Source of the DNA: an uncultured Oscillospiraceae bacterium
GTDB lineage: Bacteria > Bacillota > Clostridia > Oscillospirales > Acutalibacteraceae
Reading direction: 5' to 3'
Length of the DNA: 64,000 bases
Assembly: GCA_910587835.1 (NCBI GenBank)
Contig: CAJUNQ010000094.1
Location: forward strand, 62,001 to 126,000
How positions within the stretch are numbered: the stretch's first letter is position 1; each line of letters starts with the position of its first letter. The notes under the pieces are model-generated. The model had not been told where the DNA came from, did no database searches, and saw only the letters and a program-made list of their open reading frames with translations. The position numbers and the translations under genes were made by a program. Shown here in pieces: positions 7,764-16,063 of this stretch.

Positions 7764-8294
7764 ATGGAGCTCATTCGGTTTGACGTAACGGAAAACGGTA
7801 TAGAAGCCTATGACAGCTCTCACATGCCAGGGGCAGGCTGGACCTGCTCCTGCAAGGTGCGCAATATTCTGCGAAGGGGAGGCCGGTACTGCCTCGTTCA
7901 CAGCGGGAAGGAGAATTATGACACCTTTCCCGGGGGAAGCATGGAGCCAGGGGAGGCTCCTGCCGATGCGGTGCTAAGAGAAACCCGTGAAGAGGTTGGC
8001 TGTCAGGTTTCCGGCCTGCGGATGATTGGCCAGGTCCGGGAGTTCCGAGAGAAAAGCCGTATGTTGCAAACAACCTACTACTTTATCTCAGATTTTGAAA
8101 GTCCCGGAAATCCTCAAATGACCCAGGAGGAGTTAGACCTTGACACAATGGTCAAATGGGTGGGGGAGGCCGAGTGTGGGGAGCTTCTGGATTCCCAGAC
8201 CAGCCCTCTGTATTTTCGCCGGTTCAGCGGGATGAGAGACCGGACGTTTTTTCAACGATACCGAGAGTCATGCTCCAAGCCTCAGGAGGCCTAA
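7764..8294 (+). CDS. NUDIX hydrolase (fourth in window)
   Basis: A 176-residue protein with an intact NUDIX box at residues 58-80 (GGSMEPGEAPADAV then LRETREEVG). It differs from the tandem trio: it has an N-terminal extension (about 25 residues more before the box), lacks the LCGVKQ segment and carries a basic, aromatic C-terminus (PLYFRRFSGMRDRTFFQRY). It is therefore not a recent copy of them. CAGGAGG sits 7 nt before ATG 7764. The substrate is unknown. It is transcribed alone and is followed by a terminator. Confidence 0.85.
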   Translation: MELIRFDVTENGIEAYDSSHMPGAGWTCSCKVRNILRRGGRYCLVHSGKENYDTFPGGSMEPGEAPADAVLRETREEVGCQVSGLRMIGQVREFREKSRMLQTTYYFISDFESPGNPQMTQEELDLDTMVKWVGEAECGELLDSQTSPLYFRRFSGMRDRTFFQRYRESCSKPQEA

Positions 8295-8344
8295 GCTAAA
8301 AATATTGGCTGGGCCTCTTTTACATCATAACCTATTGACAAAGG

Positions 8345-8365
8345 CCGGGAGTTGTCCCGGTTTTT
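8345..8365 (+). terminator. Intrinsic terminator after NUDIX 4
   Basis: CCGGGA-GTTG-TCCCGG followed by TTTTT. Confidence 0.85.
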
Positions 8366-8406
8366 GCTTTTTCAGAACAACTCTCCGGTAATTTTTTAAA
8401 TAGCTC

Positions 8407-8435
8407 TTGAATCTTTCGATTTTTTTGTTTATAAT
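8407..8435 (+). promoter_or_regulatory. Strong sigma-A promoter of the SufU-like/GGGtGRT operon
   Basis: TTGAAT (8407-8412), 17 nt, TATAAT (8430-8435). The leader is about 80 nt and contains a GC-rich stretch before the AAAGGAG site of the first gene. Confidence 0.8.
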
Positions 8436-8522
8436 GTGTGTAGATTGGTATTTTGGGCGGCTCTCTGTCCATCTGGCACCGGGCCGCGTCAAAAACACTA
8501 TGAAACCGAAAGGAGTACCAAT

Positions 8523-9215
8523 ATGAACTATTCCCATGAAGTGGAAAACATGTGTACGGTGAAGAAGGGCCCCCATCACGGCCCGGCTCCCATCCCCGAG
8601 GAGGGCAGATGGGTCAAGGCCTATGAGATTAAGGATATCTCCGGGCTTTCCCATGGCATCGGCTGGTGCGCTCCCCAGCAGGGCGCCTGCAAGCTGACCT
8701 TGAACGTGAAGGAGGGCATCGTCCAGGAGGCTCTGGTTGAGACCCTGGGCTGCTCCGGCATGACCCACTCCGCCGCTATGGCCGCTGAGATTCTTCCTGG
8801 CAAGACCCTGCTGGAGTGCCTGAACACGGACCTGGTGTGCGACGCCATCAATGTTGCCATGCGTGAAATCTTCAAGCAGCTGGCCTATGGCCGCAGCCAG
8901 ACCGCGTTCTCTGAGGACGGTCTGCCCATTGGCGCGGGTCTGGAGGACCTGGGCAAGGGCCTGCGCTCTCAGGTGGGCACCATGTTCTCCACCGGAGCCA
9001 AGGGCGTCCGCTACATGGAGATGGCCGAGGGCTATGTCATTAAGATGGCCCTGGACGAGAACAACGAGGTCACCGGCTACCAGTTCGTCAAGCTGGGCAA
9101 GATGCTGGAGGATATCCGCCACGGCGTCTCTCCCGACGAGGCATATAAGAAGAATATCGGCCAGTACGGCAGGTTCGACGGCGCTGCCAAATACATCGAT
9201 CCCAGAGAAGAATAA
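8523..9215 (+). CDS. NifU/SufU-like iron-sulfur scaffold protein paired with a GGGtGRT protein
   Basis: A 230-residue protein. Residues about 30-125 resemble the NifU_N/SufU scaffold fold, with C-A-P-Q-Q-G-A-C (about 52-59) and ETLGCSGMTHSAAMAAE (about 75-92), the place of the family's second Cys motif; a further Cys pair follows in LLECLNTDLVC. The roughly 100-residue C-terminal extension (RSQVGTMFSTGAKGVRYMEM onward) is not part of ordinary SufU. Start ATG 8523 is preceded by AAAGGAGTACCAAT; the frame runs open upstream but without another start signal. It is 35 nt before the GGGtGRT gene. No sufBCD or iscS is near, so it is not a standard SUF operon. Database annotation of relatives is 'iron-sulfur cluster assembly scaffold protein'; what it assembles is unknown. 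Confidence 0.82.
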   Translation: MNYSHEVENMCTVKKGPHHGPAPIPEEGRWVKAYEIKDISGLSHGIGWCAPQQGACKLTLNVKEGIVQEALVETLGCSGMTHSAAMAAEILPGKTLLECLNTDLVCDAINVAMREIFKQLAYGRSQTAFSEDGLPIGAGLEDLGKGLRSQVGTMFSTGAKGVRYMEMAEGYVIKMALDENNEVTGYQFVKLGKMLEDIRHGVSPDEAYKKNIGQYGRFDGAAKYIDPREE

Positions 9216-9250
9216 TTCCAGATCCATACTATACTTAGGAGGACAACGAA

Positions 9251-10261
9251 ATGGCTAACGACGTCATGTTTGAAGGCAAAGAAAGAAGAATGCCCAAGAT
9301 TGAAAAATGTCTTGCGGAGTATGGCCTGGGCAGCTTGGAGGAGGCCCGGGAGCTCTGCAAGTCCAAGGGCTTTGACCCCTATGACATTGTGAAGGGCGTG
9401 CAGCCCATCGCGTTTGAGAACGCCGGCTGGGCCTACACCTTGGGCTGCGCTGTAGCAATCAAGAAGGAAGTCAAGACCGCAGCTGAGGCAGCTGAGGCCA
9501 TCGGCATCGGTTTGGAGGCTTTCTGCATTCCCGGCTCTGTGGCCGAGCAGCGCAATGTGGGCCTGGGCCACGGCAATCTGGGCGCCATGCTGCTGCGGGA
9601 CGAGACCAAGTGCTTCGCGTTCCTGGCCGGCCACGAGTCCTTTGCCGCCGCCGAGGGCGCTATCGGCATCGCCAAAACCGCCAACCGCGCCCGCAAGGAG
9701 CCCCTGCGCATCATCCTCAACGGCCTGGGCAAGGACGCCGCCTACATCATCTCCCGCATCAACGGCTTTACCTATGTGAAGACAGACTATGACTTTTTCA
9801 CCGGCGAGCTGAAGATCGAGGAGACCAAGCCCTTCTCCGACGGCGAGCGCGCCGCGGTCAAGTGCTATGGCGCCAACGACGTTCTGGAAGGCGTGGCGAT
9901 CATGAAGCACGAGGGCGTGGACGTGTCCATCACCGGCAACTCCACCAACCCCACCCGGTTCCAGCATCTGGTGGCCGGCACCTATAAGAAGTGGGCTTTG
10001 GAGAATGACAAGAAGTACTTCTCTGTGGCCTCTGGCGGCGGCACCGGGCGCACTCTGCACCCGGACAACATGGCTGCTGGTCCCGCTTCTTACGGCTTGA
10101 CCGACTCCATGGGCCGTATGCACGGCGACGCTCAGTTCGCTGGCTCCTCTTCCGTGCCCGCCCATGTGGAGATGATGGGCTTGATGGGCATGGGCAACAA
10201 CCCCATGGTAGGCGCTACTGTGGCCTGCGCTGTGGCTGTCTTTGAGGGCCTGAGCAAGTAA
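9251..10261 (+). CDS. GGGtGRT-family protein (function unknown)
   Basis: A 336-residue soluble protein carrying the family signature SGGGTGRTLHPDNMAAGPAS at about residues 258-277, which matches the Pfam family named after GGGtGRT. The N-terminus (KIEKCLAEYGLGSLEEARELC) is helical. Gly-rich loops follow at about 98-125 (NVGLGHGNLGAML) and at the C-terminus (MMGLMGMGNNPMVGATVA). No membrane segment or signal peptide is present. TTAGGAGGACAACGAA precedes ATG 9251. The operon partner is a SufU-like scaffold, and codon choice is strongly biased to C/G-ending codons in both genes, which suggests high expression. No catalytic function is known to me for this family; a link to Fe-S or redox chemistry is inferred from the neighbour alone. 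Confidence 0.85.
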   Translation: MANDVMFEGKERRMPKIEKCLAEYGLGSLEEARELCKSKGFDPYDIVKGVQPIAFENAGWAYTLGCAVAIKKEVKTAAEAAEAIGIGLEAFCIPGSVAEQRNVGLGHGNLGAMLLRDETKCFAFLAGHESFAAAEGAIGIAKTANRARKEPLRIILNGLGKDAAYIISRINGFTYVKTDYDFFTGELKIEETKPFSDGERAAVKCYGANDVLEGVAIMKHEGVDVSITGNSTNPTRFQHLVAGTYKKWALENDKKYFSVASGGGTGRTLHPDNMAAGPASYGLTDSMGRMHGDAQFAGSSSVPAHVEMMGLMGMGNNPMVGATVACAVAVFEGLSK

Positions 10262-10294
10262 TCTGCGTTTTCTGCATATTTTTTGACAGAGTAA

Positions 10295-10325
10295 GGGCTG
10301 GTACAGGCATTGTACCAGCCCTTTT
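10295..10325 (+). terminator. Intrinsic terminator after the GGGtGRT gene
   Basis: GGGCTGGTACA - GGCAT - TGTACCAGCCC then TTTT: an 11-bp perfect stem. Confidence 0.92.
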
Positions 10326-10357
10326 CTGCATATTTTTAGCTCCTTTCAAATTTACTC

Positions 10358-10401
10358 TTGACAATGTCATTCATTTGTGTTACACTATGTTTAACGTTAA
10401 A
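10358..10401 (+). promoter_or_regulatory. Promoter and palindromic operator of the sdpRI-type operon
   Basis: TTGACA (10358-10363), a 17-nt spacer and TACACT (10381-10386). The perfect palindrome TTTAACGTTAAA (10390-10401) covers the expected transcription start. That position suits autorepression by the ArsR-type protein encoded next. Confidence 0.75.
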
Positions 10402-10440
10402 GCTAAAAGTTAAATGATTGGGAGTGATAAAAATGGGACT

Positions 10441-10722
10441 ATGCAGATGACCCTGCGAGCGCTGGCCGATCCGATTCGCAGAGAGATCCTCACTCTGCTG
10501 AAGTCAGGAAGAATGTCGGCAGGGGAGATCGGAGAACATTTTCCAGTAACCGGAGCAGCGGTTTCCCGGCATCTGTCCGTATTAAAGGAGGCTGAGCTGG
10601 TACGGGACCAAAGAGAGGGAAAGTTCATCTTCTATGAGTTGAACACTTCGGTACTGGAGGAAGTCATGCTATGGATTGCTGAACTAAAGGGAGGGAAATC
10701 CTGTTATGCTGAAACAGAATAA
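10441..10722 (+). CDS. sdpR: ArsR/SdpR-family transcriptional repressor
   Basis: A winged-helix protein of 93 residues from ATG 10441. The order LADPIRREILTLLKSGRMSAGEI, then AVSRHLSVLKEAELVRDQREGKFIFYELN, is that of the SdpR branch of ArsR regulators, without metal-binding Cys pairs. In-frame starts at 10414, 10441 and 10447 are possible. 10441 gives the same spacing to the L-(S/A)-D-P motif as Bacillus SdpR, but the Shine-Dalgarno match is weak for all three. The 3' end overlaps the SdpI-like gene by 17 nt. In Bacillus, SdpR represses its own sdpRI operon and is held at the membrane by SdpI bound to the SdpC toxin; the operator palindrome here fits autorepression. Confidence 0.85.
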   Translation: MQMTLRALADPIRREILTLLKSGRMSAGEIGEHFPVTGAAVSRHLSVLKEAELVRDQREGKFIFYELNTSVLEEVMLWIAELKGGKSCYAETE

Positions 10723-11350
10723 ATGGAAGCTGCTGGCCACTTCGCTGATTATTCTTGTGCCAATTCTGGTAGGGCTGGTCCTCTGGCCCAAACTGCCTGA
10801 TACCATGCCTACGCACTTTGGGTTGGACGGCACAGCAGACGGTTGGAACGGCAAGGGCTTTGGCGTTTTCGGTCTGCCGTTGATTTTGCTGGGAGCCCAT
10901 CTTTTCTGCATCATTTTGACGTCCGCCGACCCAAAATCTCAAAACATAGGCAGAAAACCCATTGCGCTGTTGTTCTGGCTGATGCCAATCGTGTCATTGG
11001 TCATGAATATGGCGATTTATGCCTACATACTAGGCACCAGGATCAACATGCTGTTTATCTGCATATGTTTGGTGGGAATCATGGAGATTGTTCTGGGAAA
11101 CTATCTGCCCAAGGTGCAGCAGAATTACACATTTGGCCTCAAACTGCCATGGACGTTGCATGACCCGGAAAACTGGAACCGCACCCACCGTCTGGCAGGC
11201 CGGTGCAGCATCATATCTGGCGTCATTCTAATCGTCACCGCCATACTGAACACGCCATGGGTCGTTGTGATCTCCCTATGCCCGAATGTGCTGGTTCCTA
11301 CCCTCTATTCCTTTGTGTACGACCTTCGGCACCGTCCCCATCATGAATAG
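10706..11350 (+). CDS. sdpI: SdpI-family immunity/signal-transducing membrane protein
   Basis: A 214-residue membrane protein with about six hydrophobic segments (residues about 9-29, 52-72, 84-108, 112-132, 160-178, 184-204). The N-terminal block LPDTMPTHFGLDGTADGWNGKG is the DUF1648 motif, and the later KVQQNYTFGLKLPWTLHDPENWNRTHRLAG block is the SdpI-family signature (F-G-I-R-T-P-W-T-L in Bacillus). GGGAGGGAAATCCTGTT precedes ATG 10706, inside the end of sdpR. It probably protects against an SdpC-like peptide or transduces its presence. No toxin gene (sdpABC) is in the window, so this is a solitary regulator/immunity pair. Confidence 0.85.
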   Translation: MLKQNKWKLLATSLIILVPILVGLVLWPKLPDTMPTHFGLDGTADGWNGKGFGVFGLPLILLGAHLFCIILTSADPKSQNIGRKPIALLFWLMPIVSLVMNMAIYAYILGTRINMLFICICLVGIMEIVLGNYLPKVQQNYTFGLKLPWTLHDPENWNRTHRLAGRCSIISGVILIVTAILNTPWVVVISLCPNVLVPTLYSFVYDLRHRPHHE

Positions 11351-11368
11351 GCAATTCCTGCCCGACCC

Positions 11369-11413
11369 AAAAAGTGCCGTGTCAGCTTTGCATTGCTGAC
11401 ACGGCACTTTTTT
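11369..11413. terminator. Bidirectional terminator between sdpI and the heptad-repeat gene
   Basis: AAAAAGTGCCGTGTCAGC - 8-nt loop - GCTGACACGGCACTTTTTT: an 18-bp stem with A- and T-tracts at both ends, serving the two convergent operons. Confidence 0.95.
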
Positions 11414-11428
11414 GTTATATGGCTTCAC

Positions 11429-13573
11429 TCAGCGAAACAGTCCTACGATCCGCTCCCAAAGACTGCCAGACTCCTCGGTGGGGTATTCTTCATCAACAGC
11501 CTCAGTCTCTGCTTTTTGCTCAGGCTGTCTGGTCTTCATAATGAATTTGACCGAGTTCTGCGTTCCCTCAGGTGCGCCGGAAAAGCTTTGGTAGGATTTC
11601 AACAGCTCCTTCATGCTTTCTACCGTCACATTCAGCTCCTCTAATTGGTCCGGGTCGACACTGCTGGTCAACTTTGAGATCGCCTCCTGGTCAAAACGGA
11701 TCAGCCCATCCTGAAGCTCACTGGAACCCTCAGCCAGACGGGAGGCGCCTTCTGCCAATTCAGCCGCACCGCGTACCAAAGCCTGAATCCCCTCTGTCAG
11801 TTGCCCGGCTCCCGCAGCCAGTTCATCAATCCCAGCGGCCAGTTGAGCCGCGCCGTCAGCCAGAGCGGCGTTGCCGTCGCGCAGACTGCCTGCACCAACA
11901 CTCAGCTGGTTCGCGCCAGCTGCCAGCTCGTTGACGCCTCCTGTCAGTCCCGGCAGCTGCTGGCCCAGCTGAGCCAAACCGCTGTCCAGTTGGTTGGCTC
12001 CGGCAGCAGCGTTGACTACGCCCTGGGTGTACTCTGCCGTACCCTTTGACAGTGCGCCCGCACCCTGATACAGAGCAGCCGCTCCCTGGCCGGCCTGTTG
12101 AATTCCTCCCTGGATCTGCGCGTATTGTGCGTTCAGTTGGTCCATCCCGGAGGAAAGCCCCCCAGCCGCCTGGTATGCGCTTGTGTAGGCAGTCAGCAGC
12201 GGAGCTTGCTGTTCCGGGTCTATCCCTGCCCCTGCCAGCAGCTGCCCAAAGGCTTCGGGGGAGGGAAGCTGCTGCATCGCTGCCGAGCCCTGTGCCGCCG
12301 CGCTACTCAGAGCGTCTGCAAAGGCCTGGGAACCGGAGCCCAGCGTTCCCTCTGGACTCAAGGACTCTGCCAGGGCGGCTGAGCCCTCTAACACCTGTGA
12401 CGCCCCATTGTTCAACGGAGCGCTTTGCTCATTGAGCGTATTCAACCCGGCAGCCAGAGTCGCGCTGCCTGTTTTCAGCTGCTGACAGGCAGAAGACAAC
12501 GCGCCTGCGCCGCTTTGCAGGTTGCCCAGTCCGGCGGCAAGCTGGTCTGCGCCGGACTTCAGCTCATTGGCCCCATCCCGGGCAGAGACGCTGCCGCTGT
12601 TCAGCGCACTTGCGCCGTTCTGCAGAGCGGCAGTGCCGTCGCGTAGCTTTGCCGCGCCGTTGTCCAGCTGTATCACCCCATCCTGGAGCTTGACCGCGCC
12701 GGTACTCAGCTCAGAAGCCCCCTGGGCAAGCTGAGCCGCGCCGTCCAGCAGCTTTGTCATGGCTTCTTCCATAGCGTCCATGTCATCGCCCAGGCCTTCC
12801 AGCTTTTCCAATTCATCCAGAGCAGTGTCCTCCAACAGCTCGGGGTCTGTAGCGCAGGCCACAAAAATAGTGGGAGCAGTCAACTCCTTCACATCAGCCT
12901 CTACTGTCACATTGTCAAAAAGCTTATCCTCCAAACCTGTGCCGGAGAGCAGCCCGTCCAGGCTGTCCTTAACGCCAGGCAGACATAAGAAGCCCACTGC
13001 CTGTCTGCCGTTAAAGCTCTCCGTCCTGCCATGCTCCGCCTGAATATTTGTGGCATTCTCATCCAAGACCACAGCTGCCATCGTGAAGAAGGGGGCGCAT
13101 ACCTGACGTTCCTGACCGTTGACAGTCACGACAGCGGTCTCATGATTGGTAAAATGGACCGAGACGGACAACCGGCCGGATTTGCCCAGAAGCTCCTCCA
13201 AAGGCGCTTCCGTCCCATCCAAGCGGTAGGTGATCTCCGCACTGACAGGGGCCTGTTTCTCCGTACTGCCGCTATAACGGGCATCGTCCGCCTCCACATT
13301 CCAGGTGAGGGTCTGGCCGTTCTGGGTGAACCCGCCCTCGCCGCTGGTGCAGGCAATATCGGAAAGACTGCTTTCATCGGCAACGCCAGAAAGACCGCCC
13401 TCCCGGTGCAGGTGTACGCTGACGCTTTGACTGGACAGACTGCCGTCAGGGTTCAAAATTGTGTAAACGGTCTCTTTCTTTTCCAATTCTCCGGCCGCAA
13501 TCGCGGGCATTCCCATAGAGGCGGCCAACACTGCTGACATAGCCAGACAGAAAATTCTTTTAGCAGGTTTCAT
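11429..13573 (-). CDS. Secreted protein with x3-Leu-x2-Gly heptad repeats, partner of MMPL exporter
   Basis: A 714-residue protein. It has a signal peptide (KPAKRIFCLAMSAVLAASM, with cleavage near AIAA-GE), an N-terminal globular domain (about 30-245) and then a very long tract (about 265-625) of heptads of the pattern L-x-x-G-A-x-x, for example GASELSTGAVKLQDG and NGAAKLRDGTAALQNGAS. These are the repeats seen in YhgE/Pip-like proteins, forming long helical rods. The C-terminus ends in the amphipathic SLWERIVGLFR, with no transmembrane anchor or sortase motif. It is 22 nt downstream of the MMPL gene and presumably translated from the same mRNA. A role as extracellular partner of the exporter is inferred. 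The repeats make the DNA partly self-similar (11.7-12.8 kb). Confidence 0.8.
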   Translation of the reverse strand: MKPAKRIFCLAMSAVLAASMGMPAIAAGELEKKETVYTILNPDGSLSSQSVSVHLHREGGLSGVADESSLSDIACTSGEGGFTQNGQTLTWNVEADDARYSGSTEKQAPVSAEITYRLDGTEAPLEELLGKSGRLSVSVHFTNHETAVVTVNGQERQVCAPFFTMAAVVLDENATNIQAEHGRTESFNGRQAVGFLCLPGVKDSLDGLLSGTGLEDKLFDNVTVEADVKELTAPTIFVACATDPELLEDTALDELEKLEGLGDDMDAMEEAMTKLLDGAAQLAQGASELSTGAVKLQDGVIQLDNGAAKLRDGTAALQNGASALNSGSVSARDGANELKSGADQLAAGLGNLQSGAGALSSACQQLKTGSATLAAGLNTLNEQSAPLNNGASQVLEGSAALAESLSPEGTLGSGSQAFADALSSAAAQGSAAMQQLPSPEAFGQLLAGAGIDPEQQAPLLTAYTSAYQAAGGLSSGMDQLNAQYAQIQGGIQQAGQGAAALYQGAGALSKGTAEYTQGVVNAAAGANQLDSGLAQLGQQLPGLTGGVNELAAGANQLSVGAGSLRDGNAALADGAAQLAAGIDELAAGAGQLTEGIQALVRGAAELAEGASRLAEGSSELQDGLIRFDQEAISKLTSSVDPDQLEELNVTVESMKELLKSYQSFSGAPEGTQNSVKFIMKTRQPEQKAETEAVDEEYPTEESGSLWERIVGLFR

Positions 13574-13595
13574 CGTAATTTGCGCTCCTTTCCAA

Positions 13596-15749
13596 TCAAT
13601 CGGCTTTCATAGACATATTAGGACTATTTTCTTTTAAATCGTCCATATCCGGAAGATGTTCTTGCGATATGCTGTCAGACTTTTTGAGCCATCGCCATGT
13701 AGTGTGCCTGATAACAGGCTCCAACGCCATCAGCAGGCAGGGCAGCACCAGAATAATCAACACCATACTGACCAGCGCACCCCGGGAGATCAGGAGACAA
13801 ATGCTCTTCAGCAGCTCCATTTTGCTGATTGCGGCAACGCCTACTGTGGCAGCGAAAAATGTCAAACCGCTGGACAAAATGCTTTGACTGCAGTATTGGC
13901 AGGCCAGTTGGGCAGCCTCCCGGCTTGTGCGGCCAATGCTCCGCTCCTCCCGAAAACGGGTGGTCATCAGAATAGCGTAGTCAACAGTCGCCCCTAGCTG
14001 GACTGTCCCAATCACAATACTGGCAATAAAGGGCAGCGTTGTGCCTGTAAAATAGGGGATGCCCAGGTTGATAAAGATAGCTCCTTCAATAACCGCCACT
14101 AACAGAACCGGAACCGACAGGCTCATAAAGCTCAAGGCAATGATTACAAAAACCGCAGCGATAGAGGCCACATTCACATGGGCAAAGTCGGTGTCCGCAA
14201 TTTCAATCAGGTCCTTTGTCATGGCGCCCTCGCCGGTGATTACCCCCTGCGGGTCTGCCGCCTTTACCAAAGCGTTTATCTCTTCCAACTGGGCGTTCAG
14301 GGCATCGGTGCCGCTTTTATAGGCGCTGTTGGCCAAAATCAGCTTGTATCCCCCTGACTGGGCCAGCTGGCGGACATTTTCAGGTAAAAAGGCCATATCG
14401 ATTCCTTCCGTAAATGCCTCCGCAGAACCGGCCTGCGTCACGCCCTCCACCTGCTTCAGTTTATTGCAGAGATTACTGATCTCTCCATTGGTCAAGCTTT
14501 CATCGACCAGAATAAAGTGAGAGGTGGTCATGCCAAAGTCATCCCGCAGCTTGTTTGTGCCGGCAATCCCGGTCAAATCCTGAGGCAAGCTGTCAAACAG
14601 GGTATAGTATACGCTGGTCTTGCTCTGAGCCAGAGAGAAGGGCGCCATAAGAATCAGAAATACCGCGATAACTGGCCCGGGATGCTTTGCCACAAACCGG
14701 CTAGCCCTTTTGAGCTGGGGGATGAACACCCGGTGGCGATGCCTTTCCACTGCCCGGTCAAAGGTAAGAATCAGCGAGGGGAGAATGGTGATGGTGCAGA
14801 GCACACCCAGGGCTACGCCCTTTGCCATAACAATTCCGATGTCCCGCCCCAGAGTAAGCCGCATGGTACAAAGGGCCAGAAACCCCGCAATGGTGGTCAG
14901 ACTGGATGCGGTAATAGAGGAGAAGGTGTTGACAATGGCCCGGGCCATTGCCCGTTCCTTGTCAGATTCCTGTAACTTTTCCTCCTCATACCGGTGTAAA
15001 AGAAAAATAGAAAAGTCCATGGTCACGCCCAACTGCAGCACGGTCGACAATGCTTGCGTAATATAGCTGATCTCTCCTAAAAAAATATTAGAGCCAAAAT
15101 TGTAGAGGATGGGGAAGATGAGCCCGATCATAAACAGCAGGGGTACAATGGCGCTCTCCATTGCCAGAAAAAGCACCAGCAGGCTGGCTCCTACCGCGCA
15201 CAGGATGTACAATGGCATCTCCGTATCCACCAACGCTTTGGTGTCCTGGAGAATCACACTGAGACCGCCCATGAAGCAGTTTTCCCGAAGCAGCTTTTTC
15301 AGCTGCGCAATGGCGTCCATGGTGCTTTTGCTGGCCGCTGGTTCAGGGAAGCGAACCAGCAGCATTGTGGAGTCGGACTCACCAAAAAGCATCTGACGGA
15401 TATCCTCCGGCAGCATCTCGGGGGGAATACTGGGGTCTACCACATCGCTCAGCCAAAAGACCTGGTCCACACCCGGAACCTGCTCCATTTCGGCTTTCAT
15501 ATCCAACAGCTGTTGGGTTGGCAGTCCCTCCACCGTGATCATGGCAGTAGAAGCCAGGTTAAAATCCTTTTCCAGAGAGATCTCGCCAATCATGGAATCC
15601 AGTTCTTGGGGGAGGTAGGTGAGAATGTCGTAGTTGATCCGGGTGGCGGCCATGCCAAACACAGAGGGGACCAGCAAAAGCGCTGCCAGCACCAGAACCA
15701 GTTTGCGGCGCTTCACAATCGTTTGGGCCATTCGTTCCATTTCATACAC
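13596..15749 (-). CDS. MMPL/RND-family exporter
   Basis: About 717 residues with the two-fold MMPL/RND layout: TM1 (KLVLVLAALLLVPSVF), a large external loop, TM2-6 (about 200-360), TM7 (PGPVIAVFLILMAPF), a second external loop, and TM8-12 (about 550-690). VTMDFSIFLLHRYEEE and the matching ATVDYAILMTTRFREE contain the conserved acidic residue of the proton relay in each half. It likely exports a lipid or hydrophobic molecule using the proton gradient. The start is uncertain: GTG 15749 (AAAGGAAA just upstream) or ATG 15740. It heads an operon with the heptad-repeat secreted protein, and its promoter is flanked by paired dyads. Confidence 0.85.
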   Translation of the reverse strand: MYEMERMAQTIVKRRKLVLVLAALLLVPSVFGMAATRINYDILTYLPQELDSMIGEISLEKDFNLASTAMITVEGLPTQQLLDMKAEMEQVPGVDQVFWLSDVVDPSIPPEMLPEDIRQMLFGESDSTMLLVRFPEPAASKSTMDAIAQLKKLLRENCFMGGLSVILQDTKALVDTEMPLYILCAVGASLLVLFLAMESAIVPLLFMIGLIFPILYNFGSNIFLGEISYITQALSTVLQLGVTMDFSIFLLHRYEEEKLQESDKERAMARAIVNTFSSITASSLTTIAGFLALCTMRLTLGRDIGIVMAKGVALGVLCTITILPSLILTFDRAVERHRHRVFIPQLKRASRFVAKHPGPVIAVFLILMAPFSLAQSKTSVYYTLFDSLPQDLTGIAGTNKLRDDFGMTTSHFILVDESLTNGEISNLCNKLKQVEGVTQAGSAEAFTEGIDMAFLPENVRQLAQSGGYKLILANSAYKSGTDALNAQLEEINALVKAADPQGVITGEGAMTKDLIEIADTDFAHVNVASIAAVFVIIALSFMSLSVPVLLVAVIEGAIFINLGIPYFTGTTLPFIASIVIGTVQLGATVDYAILMTTRFREERSIGRTSREAAQLACQYCSQSILSSGLTFFAATVGVAAISKMELLKSICLLISRGALVSMVLIILVLPCLLMALEPVIRHTTWRWLKKSDSISQEHLPDMDDLKENSPNMSMKAD

Positions 15750-15799
15750 CACTTTCCTTTCTGTGCAATATGGGTGAGACAGTGGCCAAGGCAATATAT

Positions 15800-15878
15800 T
15801 GACTATTGGTCACTTTTCTCGTGAACCTATTATATCAACCCAAAATCTGGTTGTCAATAGTAAAATGACTAAAAGTCA
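15800..15878 (-). promoter_or_regulatory. Consensus promoter flanked by two 13-bp dyads (operator pair)
   Basis: On the minus strand, TTGACA (15857-15852), 17 nt, TATAAT (15834-15829), a perfect sigma-A promoter for the MMPL operon. TGACTAAAAGTCA (15866-15878) is a perfect 13-bp dyad upstream of the -35 box. TGACTATTGGTCA (15800-15812) is a near-copy downstream of the start point. Both fit TGACY-N3-RGTCA. This layout suggests repression by a dimeric (TetR- or MarR-like) regulator, but no such gene is adjacent. Confidence 0.7.
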
Positions 15879-16063
15879 AAATTTATTTTTCAGATGCTAA
15901 TTAAGGAACCATCAACAAGAATAGAGGCTTGATTTGATTATGGTGTAATATTCTCACCTGATATTCTGATAATTGTGTCAAAAAACGTTGCATCCTGCAC
16001 AACAAAAAGATAGAATATAAGTGGGGAGTTACTATTTGCTTAAAGCTGAAGGGGGAATGATAT

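Noticed and set aside
11700..12800. Repetitive DNA suggestive of a CRISPR or minisatellite array
   Set aside because: The repetition is at codon level and follows the protein heptads; units vary in sequence and there are no unique spacers.
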